From CAZMHN01 sp964566145 (lineage in GTDB: Bacteria > Patescibacteriota > Patescibacteriia > Veblenbacterales > UBA10138): a stretch of DNA of 64,000 nucleotides. Below are positions 1 through 7,596 of the stretch, in pieces. Under the pieces are notes generated by a model. That model had not been told where the DNA came from, did not search any database, and worked only from the letters and a program-made list of their open reading frames with translations. Each line of letters starts with the position of its first letter. Positions within the stretch are counted from its first letter, which is position 1. The position numbers were made by a program, and so were the translations under genes. The stretch spans positions 1-64,000 of the forward strand of contig CAZMHN010000001.1 in assembly GCA_964566145.1 (NCBI GenBank), in the 5' to 3' direction.

Positions 1-71
1 GGCATGTTCTCCAAAAACACGGCTGTTTGCAAACCACCCATTATTTGCCACCTATTCAAAAGGAGGCGCCC

Positions 72-386
72 ATGATAATCCGGCTATCCGTGCCCGGAAC
101 AGTCGGCTTGACGCCTGACGACCTGCTGGCGCGCGTCAGCGAAATAACCCACTGCCCCACAACCATGACTGAAGGCGGAAAGCATTTCCACACCAAGGAA
201 GGGATCTTCGAACTGTCCGTGGACAACGACGCGGAACCTTGGCGCGACGACGCCATTGTCGCGGATCTCATCCGCGCCTTCACCAGCGTCACGCTCGTGA
301 AGCGTTCCCCCAGGCCCAAGCCAGCGCCCATCCCGGAACATATGCTGTTCCGTCCCGAGCGCGCGTATCGGCACCGCGCCGTCTAA
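72..386 (+). CDS. small orphan protein, 104 aa
   Basis: I do not recognise this protein. The start at 72 is chosen because AGGAGG lies five bases upstream (61-66); an in-frame ATG at 27 has no ribosome site. It is soluble, begins MIIRLSVPG, and has no signal peptide, membrane segment or known motif. The C-terminus is basic and Pro/Arg-rich. A hairpin at 401-421 follows the stop, and its promoter would lie near or before the window edge. It belongs to a set of short genes here that carry strong Shine-Dalgarno sites and private terminators. Confidence 0.7.
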   Translation: MIIRLSVPGTVGLTPDDLLARVSEITHCPTTMTEGGKHFHTKEGIFELSVDNDAEPWRDDAIVADLIRAFTSVTLVKRSPRPKPAPIPEHMLFRPERAYRHRAV

Positions 387-400
387 CACGAAAGCCTGCA

Positions 401-431
401 GGCCCTTGCAAAGCAAGGGCCTGTTCACTTT
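401..431 (+). terminator. hairpin terminator after the 104-aa gene
   Basis: Nine-base inverted repeat GGCCCTTGC / GCAAGGGCC (401-421) with an AAA loop, followed by a T-rich but interrupted tail. It abuts the promoter of the next gene. Confidence 0.55.
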
Positions 432-459
432 TGACAGCCGAACCGAGCGCCGCTAGACT
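431..459 (+). promoter_or_regulatory. sigma70-type promoter of the 80-aa gene
   Basis: TTGACA at 431-436, a 17-base spacer and TAGACT at 454-459. The ATG at 491 follows with AAGGAG about 7 bases before it. Confidence 0.7.
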
Positions 460-490
460 GTGCCCAACACAAACAAGAAGGAGAACTCAC

Positions 491-733
491 ATGACCTTAG
501 CAAAATTGACCGTCTCCAGCTTTACCGAAGCTGACTCGGACGAGTTCGGCCCCGGGCTCGGCGTCACCAAAATCACGCGCATCCAGTTCAAACGCTCGTG
601 CGTGGTTCTTACCGTGGCATCAAGCCTCTTGCCGGAAGAGCTGAAATCAAGAGCAACGCCCATAGGTTTCACCTCCACGGAAATCATCGCCAGCCTCTCA
701 GAGCCGCACAAGGCGTCCGAAGCCGCCTCCTGA
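491..733 (+). CDS. small orphan protein, 80 aa
   Basis: Unrecognised soluble protein starting MTLAKLTVSSF. The start is fixed by AAGGAG just upstream and by the consensus promoter at 431-459; the longer open frame from 239 only overlaps the previous gene in another frame. There are no membrane segments or Cys motifs, and it is rich in Ser/Thr/Glu. It is monocistronic, with its own promoter and a strong terminator at 755-787. Function unknown. Confidence 0.7.
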   Translation: MTLAKLTVSSFTEADSDEFGPGLGVTKITRIQFKRSCVVLTVASSLLPEELKSRATPIGFTSTEIIASLSEPHKASEAAS

Positions 734-754
734 AATCCCCCGTTGTCCCAAAAA

Positions 755-787
755 CGCCCCGCCGGCAACTTCCGGCGGGCCTTTTTC
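755..787 (+). terminator. strong rho-independent terminator
   Basis: Stem CCCGCCGG / CCGGCGGG (758-779) followed by CTTTTTC. It closes the 80-aa gene. Confidence 0.85.
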
Positions 788-808
788 TTATTTCTGTCTA
801 TGGCCATC

Positions 809-846
809 TGTACGTTTTTATGTCCGGCCGGACATAAAAACGTACA
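809..846. promoter_or_regulatory. 38-bp perfect palindrome, probable operator
   Basis: Every base from 809 to 846 pairs with its mirror base. The core is TGTCCGGCCGGACA (821-834), flanked by TTTTTA on the left and TAAAAA on the right. The same 14-base core recurs at 1501-1514 in the promoter of the PaaX/Cas2-like gene, so the gene is bracketed by the two sites. It may be a second operator allowing looping, or a symmetric terminator for that gene. Confidence 0.65.
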
Positions 847-896
847 TCATGAACCAGGCGTTACCACCGACTCACTACCACAAACACCAGCAGAAA

Positions 897-1457
897 CTAC
901 CGATCGTACCGAGCCGGCTCGGCCAGAAAATCCCTGGCCAGGAACACATTCACCCAAAGCTTGGCTCTGGCCTGACGGACGAACTCGACTGTACCCGCAT
1001 ACACGTCTCCCCTGCTCACCCATACGCTCTGCTGTAGCCGCTTGTAACCCGCTTGGCACAAAAACAGCCTGAGTTGACGACGAATGGACCTCTCGGATTC
1101 AGGGACATCAAAGATGACTACGGTGCGCCAGCCGTCGCGCCGCGGGCGAGCTGTCCGCAAATGTTGCGCCAGAATCGTTACCCGGCCCTTATCGGTAAGC
1201 TCGACCATCAATCGCTTTCCAATCCTACGGGCTCTGACGTACTTATTCTGTTGCAACACCCTGAGAGTTCGACGAGCGACGGCCTCGTTCCGTAGCCGCC
1301 GCAACTCAAGAACTTTCGCCCGGCCACCTACTAAATAGGCCGAACCGCCCCTTTGAACATCGTAGAAAAACCTGAAGAACTCGACCGTGCCACTGCCTGC
1401 GGCCGCCAGCATGGATAGTAGTAGTTTCGTACGTGGCGTTCTGGCTTGAACGGTCAT
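897..1457 (-). CDS. PaaX-like regulator with Cas2-like C-terminal domain
   Basis: A 186-aa protein. Residues about 40-105 look like a basic winged helix (RRLRNEAVARRTLRVL, then LMVELTDKGR). Residues about 107-180 have the ferredoxin-like Cas2/PaaX-C pattern: WRTVVIFDVPE at the first strand, then RRQLRLFLCQAGY and QQSVWVSRGDV. The Asp in IFDVPE sits where Cas2 has its conserved Asp. PaaX-family proteins are transcriptional repressors, and CPR copies are often labelled Cas2. No CRISPR array or cas1 is present in the window. AGGAGG lies 17-22 bases upstream of the ATG at 1457, an unusually long spacing. The promoter overlaps a palindrome, which suggests autoregulation. Confidence 0.7.
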   Translation of the reverse strand: MTVQARTPRTKLLLSMLAAAGSGTVEFFRFFYDVQRGGSAYLVGGRAKVLELRRLRNEAVARRTLRVLQQNKYVRARRIGKRLMVELTDKGRVTILAQHLRTARPRRDGWRTVVIFDVPESERSIRRQLRLFLCQAGYKRLQQSVWVSRGDVYAGTVEFVRQARAKLWVNVFLARDFLAEPARYDR

Positions 1458-1486
1458 ATCACGAACCTTACCCCTCCTCCCTATCT

Positions 1487-1515
1487 ATATTACATAAAAA
1501 TGTCCGGCCGGACAA
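1487..1515 (-). promoter_or_regulatory. promoter of the PaaX/Cas2-like gene
   Basis: Read on the minus strand: TTGTCC (1515-1510), a 17-base spacer and TAATAT (1492-1487). The palindrome at 1501-1514 covers most of the -35 box and spacer, so a protein bound there should block RNA polymerase. Confidence 0.6.
1501..1514. promoter_or_regulatory. palindromic operator copy 2
   Basis: TGTCCGGCCGGACA, the same core as at 821-834, again with A/T runs on both sides. It overlaps the promoter of the PaaX/Cas2-like gene. Confidence 0.65.
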
Positions 1516-1584
1516 AAAAACGGCTGTTCCGGCCACGGACACTATGGCATTGCGAGAAATATGCGGAGTATGCACCGAGCTTGG

Positions 1585-2361
1585 CTAGGTACGCCAGAAC
1601 CAAAGCGCCACCAGGAAAACGAACGCCAGTCCGATGCGGTACCAGCCGAAGGCGGCGAACGAGCGGCGGGACACGTACCCAAGGAGCCACCTCACCGCCA
1701 GCCAGGCGGTGACGAAAGACACGGCGAACCCGGCGGCCAGCACGCCCCACTCCCGCGGCGCGAACGAGGCTCCGGTTTCCCAAAGGTCCAGGCCTGTGGC
1801 CGCGGCCATGGTGGGAATGGCCAGAAGAAAAGAGAACTCCACTATGGCGGTGCGCTTCAGCCCCAGGAGCAATCCGCCAATGACGGTAGCGGCGGCACGG
1901 GACACGCCCGGGACAACGGCGATGGTTTGGAACAGGCCTATGCTCAAAGCCTGGCCGTAGGTAAGGCTGGCAAGCTCCAAGCCTTGCGGGGCGCGGTAGA
2001 AGCGCTCGAACACGACTATGGCCAGCCCGCCCAGGGCAAGCGCCGCCAGCACGACAGTTTGATTGCCAAGCAGATAGTGCTTTACGTACGGATAAACCGC
2101 CAGGCCGACCACAGCCGTGGGCAGGAACGCGGCCACGACCAGGGACATGAGCCTGCCGTCGCGCATGAGCTTCTTGGCATACAGCGCTACCACGGCCAGA
2201 ATGGCACCCAGCTGTATGGCCACGGTGAAGCTGGTCCAGAACCCGCTCGGCGGCACGCCCAACAGGCCTTCCGCCAGTATGAGATGTCCGGTCGAGGACA
2301 CGGGCAAAAACTCGGTCACCCCTTCCACCACCCCGAGCAGGATTGCTTGCAGGAAATCCAT
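1585..2361 (-). CDS. uppP: undecaprenyl-diphosphatase UppP (BacA)
   Basis: A 258-aa polytopic membrane protein. The N-terminus carries the family signature EGVTEFLPVSSTGHLI (residues about 13-28), and a second signature PGVSRAAATVIGG lies near residue 150. UppP dephosphorylates undecaprenyl diphosphate to recycle the lipid carrier for peptidoglycan and surface polysaccharides. The length is normal. The start follows the ccdA stop by one base, so the two genes are almost certainly co-transcribed and translationally coupled. Confidence 0.95.
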   Translation of the reverse strand: MDFLQAILLGVVEGVTEFLPVSSTGHLILAEGLLGVPPSGFWTSFTVAIQLGAILAVVALYAKKLMRDGRLMSLVVAAFLPTAVVGLAVYPYVKHYLLGNQTVVLAALALGGLAIVVFERFYRAPQGLELASLTYGQALSIGLFQTIAVVPGVSRAAATVIGGLLLGLKRTAIVEFSFLLAIPTMAAATGLDLWETGASFAPREWGVLAAGFAVSFVTAWLAVRWLLGYVSRRSFAAFGWYRIGLAFVFLVALWFWRT

Positions 2362-2362
2362 A

Positions 2363-3133
2363 TTACAGATAGTCCAACAGCCGCGAATAGTTCACGAAAT
2401 GGAACAGCCGGTAGGCCAGCCTCAGCCACCAGTCGAACCTGTCGAAAATGAGCAGTAGCCCAAGGCACGTAAGCGCGGCCCCGCCAATGAGTTCGACGGC
2501 GCGCAGGGCCCGGCCGAAGCGCGACAAGTGCCTGGCGGCCCAGCCGAAGCCAAAGGCCATAGCCATGAACGGCACGGCCAATCCGAGGGAGAACACCAAA
2601 AGGAGCAGGGCTCCCCGGCCGGCCGTGGCCGAGTGCGAAGCCAGGAGCAGTACCGAACCAAGGATGGGCCCGATGCACGGCGTCCAGCCGAATGCGAACG
2701 TGGCGCCGAACAAAAAAGACGACACCGGGTGTCCGGGCTTGAGCGCGCCTTCCAGATGGAAGCGTGATTCCCGCGCAAGCGAACTGAAGCGTATGACCCC
2801 TAAAAGCGTGAGGCCGAAGAACAGTACGGCGACGCCGCCCGCACGTGCTAAAAACTCCCGGTGTCCGCCCAGGAACGAACCGGCCGCGCCGAACACGCTC
2901 CCCAGAAGTATGAACACCAGGCTGAAACCGACCACGTACCACAATCCGTTCCATACCACCTTTTGCCTGGCTAGATGCACGCGGCCAGGATTCTTCAGTT
3001 CGTCCAAGGACACGCCGCTGATGAAAGCCAAATAGGCCGGGAGCAAAGGCAGGGTGCACGGCGCCAGGAACATGAGCACGCCGCTCATGAACGCCGGCGC
3101 AATGAGCGCGGGAACCGAGAGTCCGAAAGCCAT
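2363..3133 (-). CDS. ccdA: CcdA/DsbD-type thiol transporter
   Basis: A 256-aa membrane protein with six or more hydrophobic segments. The first carries APCTLPLLPAY with the family Cys, and a later segment carries GWTPCIGPILG with the partner Cys. The family passes electrons from cytoplasmic thioredoxin across the membrane to extracytoplasmic thiols. It is first in a two-gene unit with uppP. There is no Shine-Dalgarno; TACACT ends nine bases before the ATG, so the mRNA may be leaderless or nearly so. The DsbA-like gene and Cys-rich proteins at 47-52 kb suggest active extracytoplasmic disulfide chemistry. Confidence 0.9.
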   Translation of the reverse strand: MAFGLSVPALIAPAFMSGVLMFLAPCTLPLLPAYLAFISGVSLDELKNPGRVHLARQKVVWNGLWYVVGFSLVFILLGSVFGAAGSFLGGHREFLARAGGVAVLFFGLTLLGVIRFSSLARESRFHLEGALKPGHPVSSFLFGATFAFGWTPCIGPILGSVLLLASHSATAGRGALLLLVFSLGLAVPFMAMAFGFGWAARHLSRFGRALRAVELIGGAALTCLGLLLIFDRFDWWLRLAYRLFHFVNYSRLLDYL

Positions 3134-3165
3134 ACTTTACATAGTGTAGCGTACACAAGACCTCA

Positions 3166-3195
3166 TTGACACAAGGAGCCCGACGGCGCTAGGCT
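3166..3195 (+). promoter_or_regulatory. promoter of the three-gene small membrane cluster
   Basis: TTGACA at 3166-3171 and TAGGCT at 3190-3195, with an 18-base spacer. GGAGG at 3236-3240 then precedes the first ATG. Confidence 0.6.
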
Positions 3196-3244
3196 GGCGG
3201 CACGCAAAAAACCGACATCAAACACTCGCAACCACGGAGGAAAC

Positions 3245-3679
3245 ATGCCCATTTACATTCCCAATCTCATAGTGCTGGCTTTCCGCCTGCCTGAATTACT
3301 GGACCGCGCCGCCAGGCGCCATGAGTTCTTGTTCGCGCTTTCATGCGCCGCCCTGGCCTGGCTCACGCTTGAGCTGGCTACCCCCGTGGGACCACTGTGG
3401 GGCGAACGTCCATCAGCCGACCCGCAAGGACATGCCGTCACCTGCGGAATACTCCTGGTGATGGGGCTGATAATCGCCACGGCCTGCATCACCAAAGACC
3501 GGCGCTACATCAAAGAAGCCTGGCTCGTATCCCTGACCGCCTACTGCCTCTTCCTTGGAATCACCACCGGGCTCGAATACGCCGCAGTATGCGGGATAAT
3601 CGCGCTCATGTCCTCAACGCCCACGTACTTCATATCAACAACCGTGGCTAAACTAATCTTCTGCGACACCACAGCCTAG
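3245..3679 (+). CDS. unknown membrane protein, 144 aa
   Basis: I do not recognise this protein. About four hydrophobic stretches are visible (residues about 29-50, 65-82, 92-108 and 110-128), so it is an integral membrane protein. The start at 3245 is preceded by GGAGGAAAC. It is first of three small plus-strand genes (gaps of 8 and 27 bases) sharing one promoter and one terminator, and the second gene also encodes a small polytopic protein. Function unknown. Confidence 0.65.
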   Translation: MPIYIPNLIVLAFRLPELLDRAARRHEFLFALSCAALAWLTLELATPVGPLWGERPSADPQGHAVTCGILLVMGLIIATACITKDRRYIKEAWLVSLTAYCLFLGITTGLEYAAVCGIIALMSSTPTYFISTTVAKLIFCDTTA

Positions 3680-3687
3680 GGGGAACC

Positions 3688-4167
3688 ATGTCACTGAAAG
3701 AGGAATTGCAATACAGCAGGCCGTTTCGCGGCCTTGTCTACTTCTTGCTCGGGGCGGCGGGGGTTCTGGCCTACTTCTCGCTCATCGAGTACGAGCCTTA
3801 CAAGACTCCGAAAGCCTTCGTGTTCGAAGACGGCGCTCCCCTGATGGTGGGCATGTGCTTTATCATCAGCTTCCTAAGCACATGGCTCGCCCACGTAACG
3901 TCGGACCACGTACCCGGCTCCATACGCTTCCCGGGCGAAATCCCAAGGCTTATCTTGGGCCCGCTACTGGCATGCAGTACGTTCGCCTTCACCTTGGCCT
4001 TTGGGCTCGACTTCGGCCACCTGAACAGCGAGATGGACTGGCTGGCCCTGGCGCTTAGGACCGCTGGGGCAATGATTACCCCATGGCCCATGGGAGTAGC
4101 CATTTACCTGCTGTTTCTGCTCGCCTATTACACTCTTCGCCAGCCACCCAAGCCGGGCAAAAACTAA
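3688..4167 (+). CDS. unknown membrane protein, 159 aa
   Basis: Unrecognised. Four hydrophobic segments are visible (residues about 12-29, 50-67, 87-108 and 125-150), connected by short charged loops; the tail is RQPPKPGKN. It starts eight bases after the previous stop, with GGGGGA upstream, so it is co-translated with the 144-aa protein. The two may form a membrane complex, but nothing in the sequence gives a function. Confidence 0.65.
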   Translation: MSLKEELQYSRPFRGLVYFLLGAAGVLAYFSLIEYEPYKTPKAFVFEDGAPLMVGMCFIISFLSTWLAHVTSDHVPGSIRFPGEIPRLILGPLLACSTFAFTLAFGLDFGHLNSEMDWLALALRTAGAMITPWPMGVAIYLLFLLAYYTLRQPPKPGKN

Positions 4168-4194
4168 CGTGCCACAGGCCACCCAACACACACT

Positions 4195-4386
4195 ATGAAA
4201 AAAGCCGCCTTCATGGATGCCGTACGCATCGCGCGAGCGACAGGGAAACCAGTGAACGAAATATGGGAGATTGTCCACAACGTGCATTACGTCTATCTCT
4301 CAGAGCTGACCCAGTTCGTTCTCGCCTGCCTGAAGCCTATACCTGGCGGACTGGTCCACCCGCCAGACCAGTCAGCCAAGAAATGA
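4195..4386 (+). CDS. small orphan protein, 63 aa
   Basis: Unrecognised. It starts MKKAAFMDAVRIARATGK, a basic amphipathic start followed by a hydrophobic stretch LSELTQFVLACL around residues 35-46. The upstream sequence is C/A-rich without an obvious Shine-Dalgarno, so it may depend on translation of the gene ending at 4167. It is last in the three-gene unit, before the terminator at 4400-4435. Confidence 0.5.
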   Translation: MKKAAFMDAVRIARATGKPVNEIWEIVHNVHYVYLSELTQFVLACLKPIPGGLVHPPDQSAKK

Positions 4387-4399
4387 AGCTGTACAAAAA

Positions 4400-4435
4400 G
4401 CCCTGTTCCGCGAAACCGCGGAACAGGGCGTTTTC
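4400..4435 (+). terminator. rho-independent terminator of the small membrane cluster
   Basis: A 13-base stem GCCCTGTTCCGCG / CGCGGAACAGGGC (4400-4429) with an AAAC loop, then GTTTTC. It also lies 12 bases past the end of the convergent GerMN gene. Confidence 0.85.
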
Positions 4436-4447
4436 TTATGCATTACT

Positions 4448-5032
4448 TCACGGGAAATTGGCCCCGTCGCAGGTGGTGGATTTCCAATCACAGCCTATTT
4501 GCATGAAGTCGTAGAACGTCTGGGGTATTTTGTCTATGGCGTAAATGACGCGGCCTATGCCGGGAAACTGCTTCAAGGTTGTTTCCACCTGCGCAAAGAA
4601 CTGCGCGCTCCCGCAGGAAGACGAAGCGTTGGGAATGACGGAACGGAAATCCTTGAAATCAACGTAAGCCACGCCTTGGTCCGCGCGCACGCTCTGCAAA
4701 ATGTCGCGGGTCGCGTCCGAGAAGAACGACGTGTACCCTTGGGCCTGCTCTTCCGGCGTCGGGCCCTTTAAAAGCTCCATGAGGGCCGCGCGGGTGATGT
4801 TCGGGTCCTTGGACACGGTGCGCGAAACCGGATACACAAGCGAACAGTCGTAGGTGCCGGGCGGGTCAAGCTTCGCGTTCGAGAAGAACACCTCAAGGCG
4901 CATGGTGGCGGACGGCGCCGGCTCCTCCGCCCTGTCCTTGGGACCGAAGCCGTTCAAAGAGTACAAAATGACAAGCCCGGCTACGGCGGCTACGGCCACT
5001 ATGAACAGTATGAGCTTGGGCGTGCGTTCCAT
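4448..5032 (-). CDS. membrane-anchored GerMN-domain protein
   Basis: A 194-aa protein. Residues about 7-26 form an N-terminal membrane anchor (LILFIVAVAAVAGLVILY), followed by an extracytoplasmic domain. The stretch RAALMELLKGPTPEEQAQGY, then later GVAYVDFKDF, matches the GerMN domain, found in spore germination proteins and in envelope lipoproteins of non-sporeformers. Four Cys in the ectodomain could form disulfides. It is the third gene of the ECF sigma / anti-sigma operon, eleven bases after the anti-sigma stop, so its product probably acts in envelope sensing or remodelling. Confidence 0.7.
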   Translation of the reverse strand: MERTPKLILFIVAVAAVAGLVILYSLNGFGPKDRAEEPAPSATMRLEVFFSNAKLDPPGTYDCSLVYPVSRTVSKDPNITRAALMELLKGPTPEEQAQGYTSFFSDATRDILQSVRADQGVAYVDFKDFRSVIPNASSSCGSAQFFAQVETTLKQFPGIGRVIYAIDKIPQTFYDFMQIGCDWKSTTCDGANFP

Positions 5033-5043
5033 ATGCCCAGAAG

Positions 5044-6732
5044 CTACATTTCAGGCTCGACCGGGACTGGCGACGGCGCGTCCTCCATTGGCAATACCTG
5101 CATGGTGCCGCTGCCGGAACTGCCGCTGGAACCTCCAACTGAAGCCGGGGGCACCGCGGAATTCATAATGCGGATAGGGCCGCCTGAATTGTCTGAGATT
5201 AGGAATTCCTTGACCAGCGGCGCCACTACCTGTTTCGGATAATAAGCATAGGTGGTTTGCGCTGTCTGGACCGGGAACACGAGTGCAGGCAACAACAGCT
5301 CCTTGGACTCGTTGTTCTGGTACTGCCAGTAGCGCATGTATCCCAGAGTCGGCGTGCCCAGCCCTATCTCCACCTGCTCTGGCTGGCTTGGCTGTCCTTC
5401 CGGCACGGGGTACATCAAAGGCATGGGGTAGCCCTGGTTCTGGGAATTGAGGTAAGCCAGAATGGCGTCCACGCTGTTAGCGGCGTCATAGGCCGAAGCT
5501 TCGTAATTCTGCGTCATAAGGTTCCATAGGCCGGAAACCCTGCCGTAGCGCACGTTCACGTTCACGCCTAAGCCCATGGGCGCGCCGCCGTATTGCTCGT
5601 ACACGCTCCTGCCTTCCAGCACCAGCGGGTACAGCACGGTGAGCACTTCCGGCACGTAGGCCTGGCTCTTGTCCTGGGTTTGCTCGTACTGCACGCGCCA
5701 GTCGCTTTGCACGTAAGGCTCGCCGTAATCGGCGCGGGAAATGCCGTGCTCATTGAGGAAAGCATCGGCCAAGGCTATGACGTCGGCGTCAGCGGGAACC
5801 GCGGAAAAATCCATTTGATACTGCTTGAAGCAGGCTTCGTCCTGACACTGTGCCGCAGGGTTGGGCCAGCGGCGCCAGTTCTCGAATATGTTGACCGCGC
5901 CCTCTAACAGATCAACGCTGATGCTGTAACCGAACTCCTGATCTTGCGCCGCTGTGAACTGCTGAAGCTGACTGCCGCCGAAACTTCCCAGATTCATGCC
6001 GCCGAACTTCAGGGAGTTGATAAGCGCGCTGGCCGAAGCCGAAGTTATGCCTTTCACGCGCCTGAGCACTTCCACGCTCACCGGAAGGTCTTTCAGCTCA
6101 TCTCCCACATAGCTGTAATGGTAGGTGGTGTAAGCCGGCACGGTGACGTCCGGCCCGGCGGGCGCTATAAGCTTGGCATCGGCTTGCGGCGCGTCGGCCA
6201 TGCCGACCGTAGCCACGGTATCCGAAGCCGGCGCCGGCGCGGCGTTGGGCGCGGCAGGAGCAGACTCGGCCTGACTGCGCATGGCCACCTGACCGCCGCC
6301 GCCCAGACCGGTTGCCGCCGCGGTTTGGCCCGCCTCAATGGGCCCGAAAGCGTTGGCTCCGACGCGCGTTATGTGCAAGCCTCCCAAAGGCGACGGTCTG
6401 CCCAGTTTGGGCGACAGGGGCACGACTGTACTGACAATGACCAGGGCGACGACGGCCAAAGCGGCCAGGCCGCCCAGAGCATAAGTGAATTTCAATGGTG
6501 ATAGCATAGCAAAGGTGAATGAAGAAGCGCGCGGAGCGGGGGCGGGAATGCGTCCCACCAGCCGCTGTTTGAGCTCGGCCACGAAAGCGGCATCGGGCCT
6601 GGCTTCGGGCCTCAAGGCCACGAGCGCACGCACGACCTCGCGAAGCTCCTGCTCGCGTCCCGCGAGTTCCGGCGCCAGCGAGATAAGCTCGGCTACGAGT
6701 TGTTTAGTGTCGTCCGCCATACGAGTGTTCAT
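5044..6732 (-). CDS. anti-sigma-factor-like membrane protein, 562 aa
   Basis: The start at 6732 overlaps the ECF sigma stop as ATGA, the classic coupling of sigma and anti-sigma genes. Residues 1-80 are a helical cytoplasmic domain (LVAELISLAPELAGREQELR). One membrane segment lies at about 91-112 (LGGLAALAVVALVIVSTVV). The rest is a large extracytoplasmic domain ending in a Gly/Ser- and Pro-rich tail. I see no zinc-binding HxxxCxxC, so it is not a ZAS-type anti-sigma; assignment rests on position, coupling and topology. It is much longer than usual anti-sigmas, and the ectodomain is unrecognised and may be the sensor. Confidence 0.6.
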   Translation of the reverse strand: MNTRMADDTKQLVAELISLAPELAGREQELREVVRALVALRPEARPDAAFVAELKQRLVGRIPAPAPRASSFTFAMLSPLKFTYALGGLAALAVVALVIVSTVVPLSPKLGRPSPLGGLHITRVGANAFGPIEAGQTAAATGLGGGGQVAMRSQAESAPAAPNAAPAPASDTVATVGMADAPQADAKLIAPAGPDVTVPAYTTYHYSYVGDELKDLPVSVEVLRRVKGITSASASALINSLKFGGMNLGSFGGSQLQQFTAAQDQEFGYSISVDLLEGAVNIFENWRRWPNPAAQCQDEACFKQYQMDFSAVPADADVIALADAFLNEHGISRADYGEPYVQSDWRVQYEQTQDKSQAYVPEVLTVLYPLVLEGRSVYEQYGGAPMGLGVNVNVRYGRVSGLWNLMTQNYEASAYDAANSVDAILAYLNSQNQGYPMPLMYPVPEGQPSQPEQVEIGLGTPTLGYMRYWQYQNNESKELLLPALVFPVQTAQTTYAYYPKQVVAPLVKEFLISDNSGGPIRIMNSAVPPASVGGSSGSSGSGTMQVLPMEDAPSPVPVEPEM

Positions 6733-7292
6733 TGAAGCATGAGGCCGAGGAGGATGAAGCCGGCCAGCGGCACCTGGCCCTTGAGCTCCCTGAGTGCCCG
6801 CGAGAAAGCCATTTTCACCGCGCCTTCGTTCTTGCCTACGATCTCGGCGATCTCGGCGTAGGACAGGTCCTGCCATACGCGCATCTGAATGAGGTCGCGG
6901 GTTTCCGCGTCCAAACTGCCGAGGTAAGCCTGCACGCGGGCGAGGTCGAACTTGGCCTCCACGTCCTTCATGAGCGAGCCCTTGGCCGCGAGCTCGAACA
7001 CCTCGTCCATGGATACCGTGAGCTTGCGGGCGCGGTAGTGGTCTATAAAGGTGTTCTGCGCTATGCGATAAAGCCAGGAGGAGAACTTGCCCTTGCGGGG
7101 GTCGTAATCCCCGATGTGCTCCATGGCCTTCATGAAGGTTTGGGAAGTGAGGTCCTCGGCCGTTTCGCGGTGGTACGTCTTGTAGAACAAGAACGCGTAC
7201 ACACGCTCTACGTAGGCGTCGTAAACGACGCCGAAGGCCGCGCGCTCTCCCGCCTGACAGGCTGTGATGGCTTTGAGTTCAGCGTTCTCCAT
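6729..7292 (-). CDS. ECF-type RNA polymerase sigma factor
   Basis: A 187-aa sigma70-family factor with regions 2 and 4 only. Region 2 is visible as DLTSQTFMKAMEHIGDYDPRK, then FSSWLYRIAQNTFIDHYR (residues about 47-86). Region 4 is DLIQMRVWQDLSYAEIAEIVG with the recognition helix EGAVKMAFSRALREL (about 138-172). AAGGA precedes the ATG. It directs a regulon in response to the adjacent membrane protein, and probably this operon itself. The hydrophobic C-terminal extension (AGFILLGLML) is unusual. Confidence 0.9.
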   Translation of the reverse strand: MENAELKAITACQAGERAAFGVVYDAYVERVYAFLFYKTYHRETAEDLTSQTFMKAMEHIGDYDPRKGKFSSWLYRIAQNTFIDHYRARKLTVSMDEVFELAAKGSLMKDVEAKFDLARVQAYLGSLDAETRDLIQMRVWQDLSYAEIAEIVGKNEGAVKMAFSRALRELKGQVPLAGFILLGLMLQ

Positions 7293-7552
7293 GTGAGTCC
7301 TTGGCGGAGCAGCCGTTCGTACGCAAGACTGGCTTCGGCGTAGCGGCGGCCCCTGGTGCTCTCCATGGTAATGGTTTTGCGCCAGAACATAAAGGGTCGG
7401 GGAACTTTAGGCTTCGAACGACTCGTACCAAAGGTCGATGAGCCGGGTGAATAAGCGCGTCATGGCATTTCTGGCTGGTTAGGGGCGAGGGGGTCTAGAC
7501 TTCCCTGCACTCTATACAACGCCTGCTCCGGCGAGACGTAACATAAAAACAA
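7293..7552. other. non-coding region upstream of the ECF sigma operon
   Basis: About 260 bases without a convincing gene. On the minus strand there are an 18-codon frame (7462-7406) and a 60-codon frame (7390-7208) that runs into the sigma gene; neither has a ribosome site. The promoter of the sigma operon should lie here, but I cannot place it with confidence. Confidence 0.4.
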
Positions 7553-7575
7553 AACGCCCGGTTTTTTCGGGCGTT
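7553..7575 (-). terminator. terminator of the 66-aa gene
   Basis: Stem AACGCCCG / CGGGCGTT around a 7-base loop. Read on the minus strand it is followed by TTGTTTTTA. Confidence 0.75.
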
Positions 7576-7596
7576 CGCAAGAAAACACTGCTGTTG

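Noticed and set aside
809..1514. The paired palindromes next to a Cas2-like protein as a minimal CRISPR locus
   Set aside because: Only two copies about 670 bases apart with a gene between; no spacers, no leader and no other cas genes.
7208..7390. 60-aa minus-strand frame MFWRKTITMEST upstream of the ECF sigma gene
   Set aside because: It overlaps the sigma start by 85 bases and has no Shine-Dalgarno or family match. Codon use is plausible, so it is only weakly rejected.
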